A stretch of 20,533 bases of DNA, taken from positions 1 through 20,533 of the forward strand of contig CAYMUN010000012.1 in NCBI GenBank assembly GCA_964393835.1. Direction: 5' to 3'. Under the pieces are notes generated by a model, which saw only the letters and a program-made list of their open reading frames with translations, did not search any database and had not been told where the DNA came from. Position 1 is the first letter of the stretch; each line of letters opens with the position of its first letter. This DNA is from CAYMUN01 sp964393835. GTDB taxonomy: Bacteria > Patescibacteriota > Saccharimonadia > Saccharimonadales > UBA4665. The position numbers were made by a program, and so were the translations under genes. Positions 20,532 through 20,533 of the stretch are shown here, piece by piece.

Positions 20532-20533
20532 GA

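Noticed and set aside
1..20533. CRISPR array or transposase-bearing insertion sequence
   Set aside because: I found no regularly spaced direct repeats and no transposase-like protein in any frame.

Overview
The window looks like a compact, moderately GC-rich bacterial chromosome of the Patescibacteria/CPR type, most likely Candidatus Saccharibacteria (TM7). This is an inference from gene content and style: a very short cysteine-free L32, a solitary VirD4/HerA-like coupling ATPase with no transfer genes beside it, a membrane-anchored MurF-like ligase next to Ddl, minimal intergenic spacing, and many genes that appear to be transcribed without a leader. TGA works as an ordinary stop here (the hydrolase and MurF-like genes end in it), so the TGA=Gly code of Gracilibacteria/SR1 does not apply.

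Positions 1-5440 form an accessory region that is visibly richer in A+T than the rest. It starts at the 3' end of tRNA-Gly. It holds a PD-(D/E)XK nuclease-like protein and an unrecognised helical protein, bracketed by two near-identical hairpin terminators. Next is a minus-strand three-gene module: a TIGR04255-family protein, a previously uncounted 55-aa protein with its own strong Shine-Dalgarno site, and a QECDL-motif protein. Then come a GmhB-like HAD phosphatase, a YwqK/MORN-like protein, a decayed VOC (glyoxalase-fold) gene, a DHFR/RibD-like reductase and a small beta-rich protein. A 30-bp promoter-like repeat occurs three times between these genes.

Positions 5590-9801 centre on an 841-aa VirD4/HerA-like DNA-translocating ATPase, flanked by three unrecognised genes: two with a single membrane segment and one small and soluble.

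Positions 9790-14777 carry a class IV PLP aminotransferase with a D-amino-acid-transaminase-like lysine motif, tRNA-Cys, tRNA-Leu, an alpha/beta hydrolase coupled to the MurF-like ligase, a degenerate response-regulator receiver, and D-Ala-D-Ala ligase. Together they suggest a peptidoglycan-precursor neighbourhood (D-Ala supply, D-Ala-D-Ala synthesis, its ligation).

Positions 14778-20533 are core housekeeping: a GMP synthase of the long, human-like architecture, leucyl-tRNA synthetase, L32, NusB and a Nudix protein cut short at the window edge. Two perfect inverted repeats (14 and 23 bp) lie after ddl and after leuS; neither has the T-run of an intrinsic terminator.

The most general signal is at gene starts. 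In seven genes a -10 hexamer lies exactly 6 nt before the start codon, and in an eighth 5 nt before it, so transcription would begin at the start codon itself.
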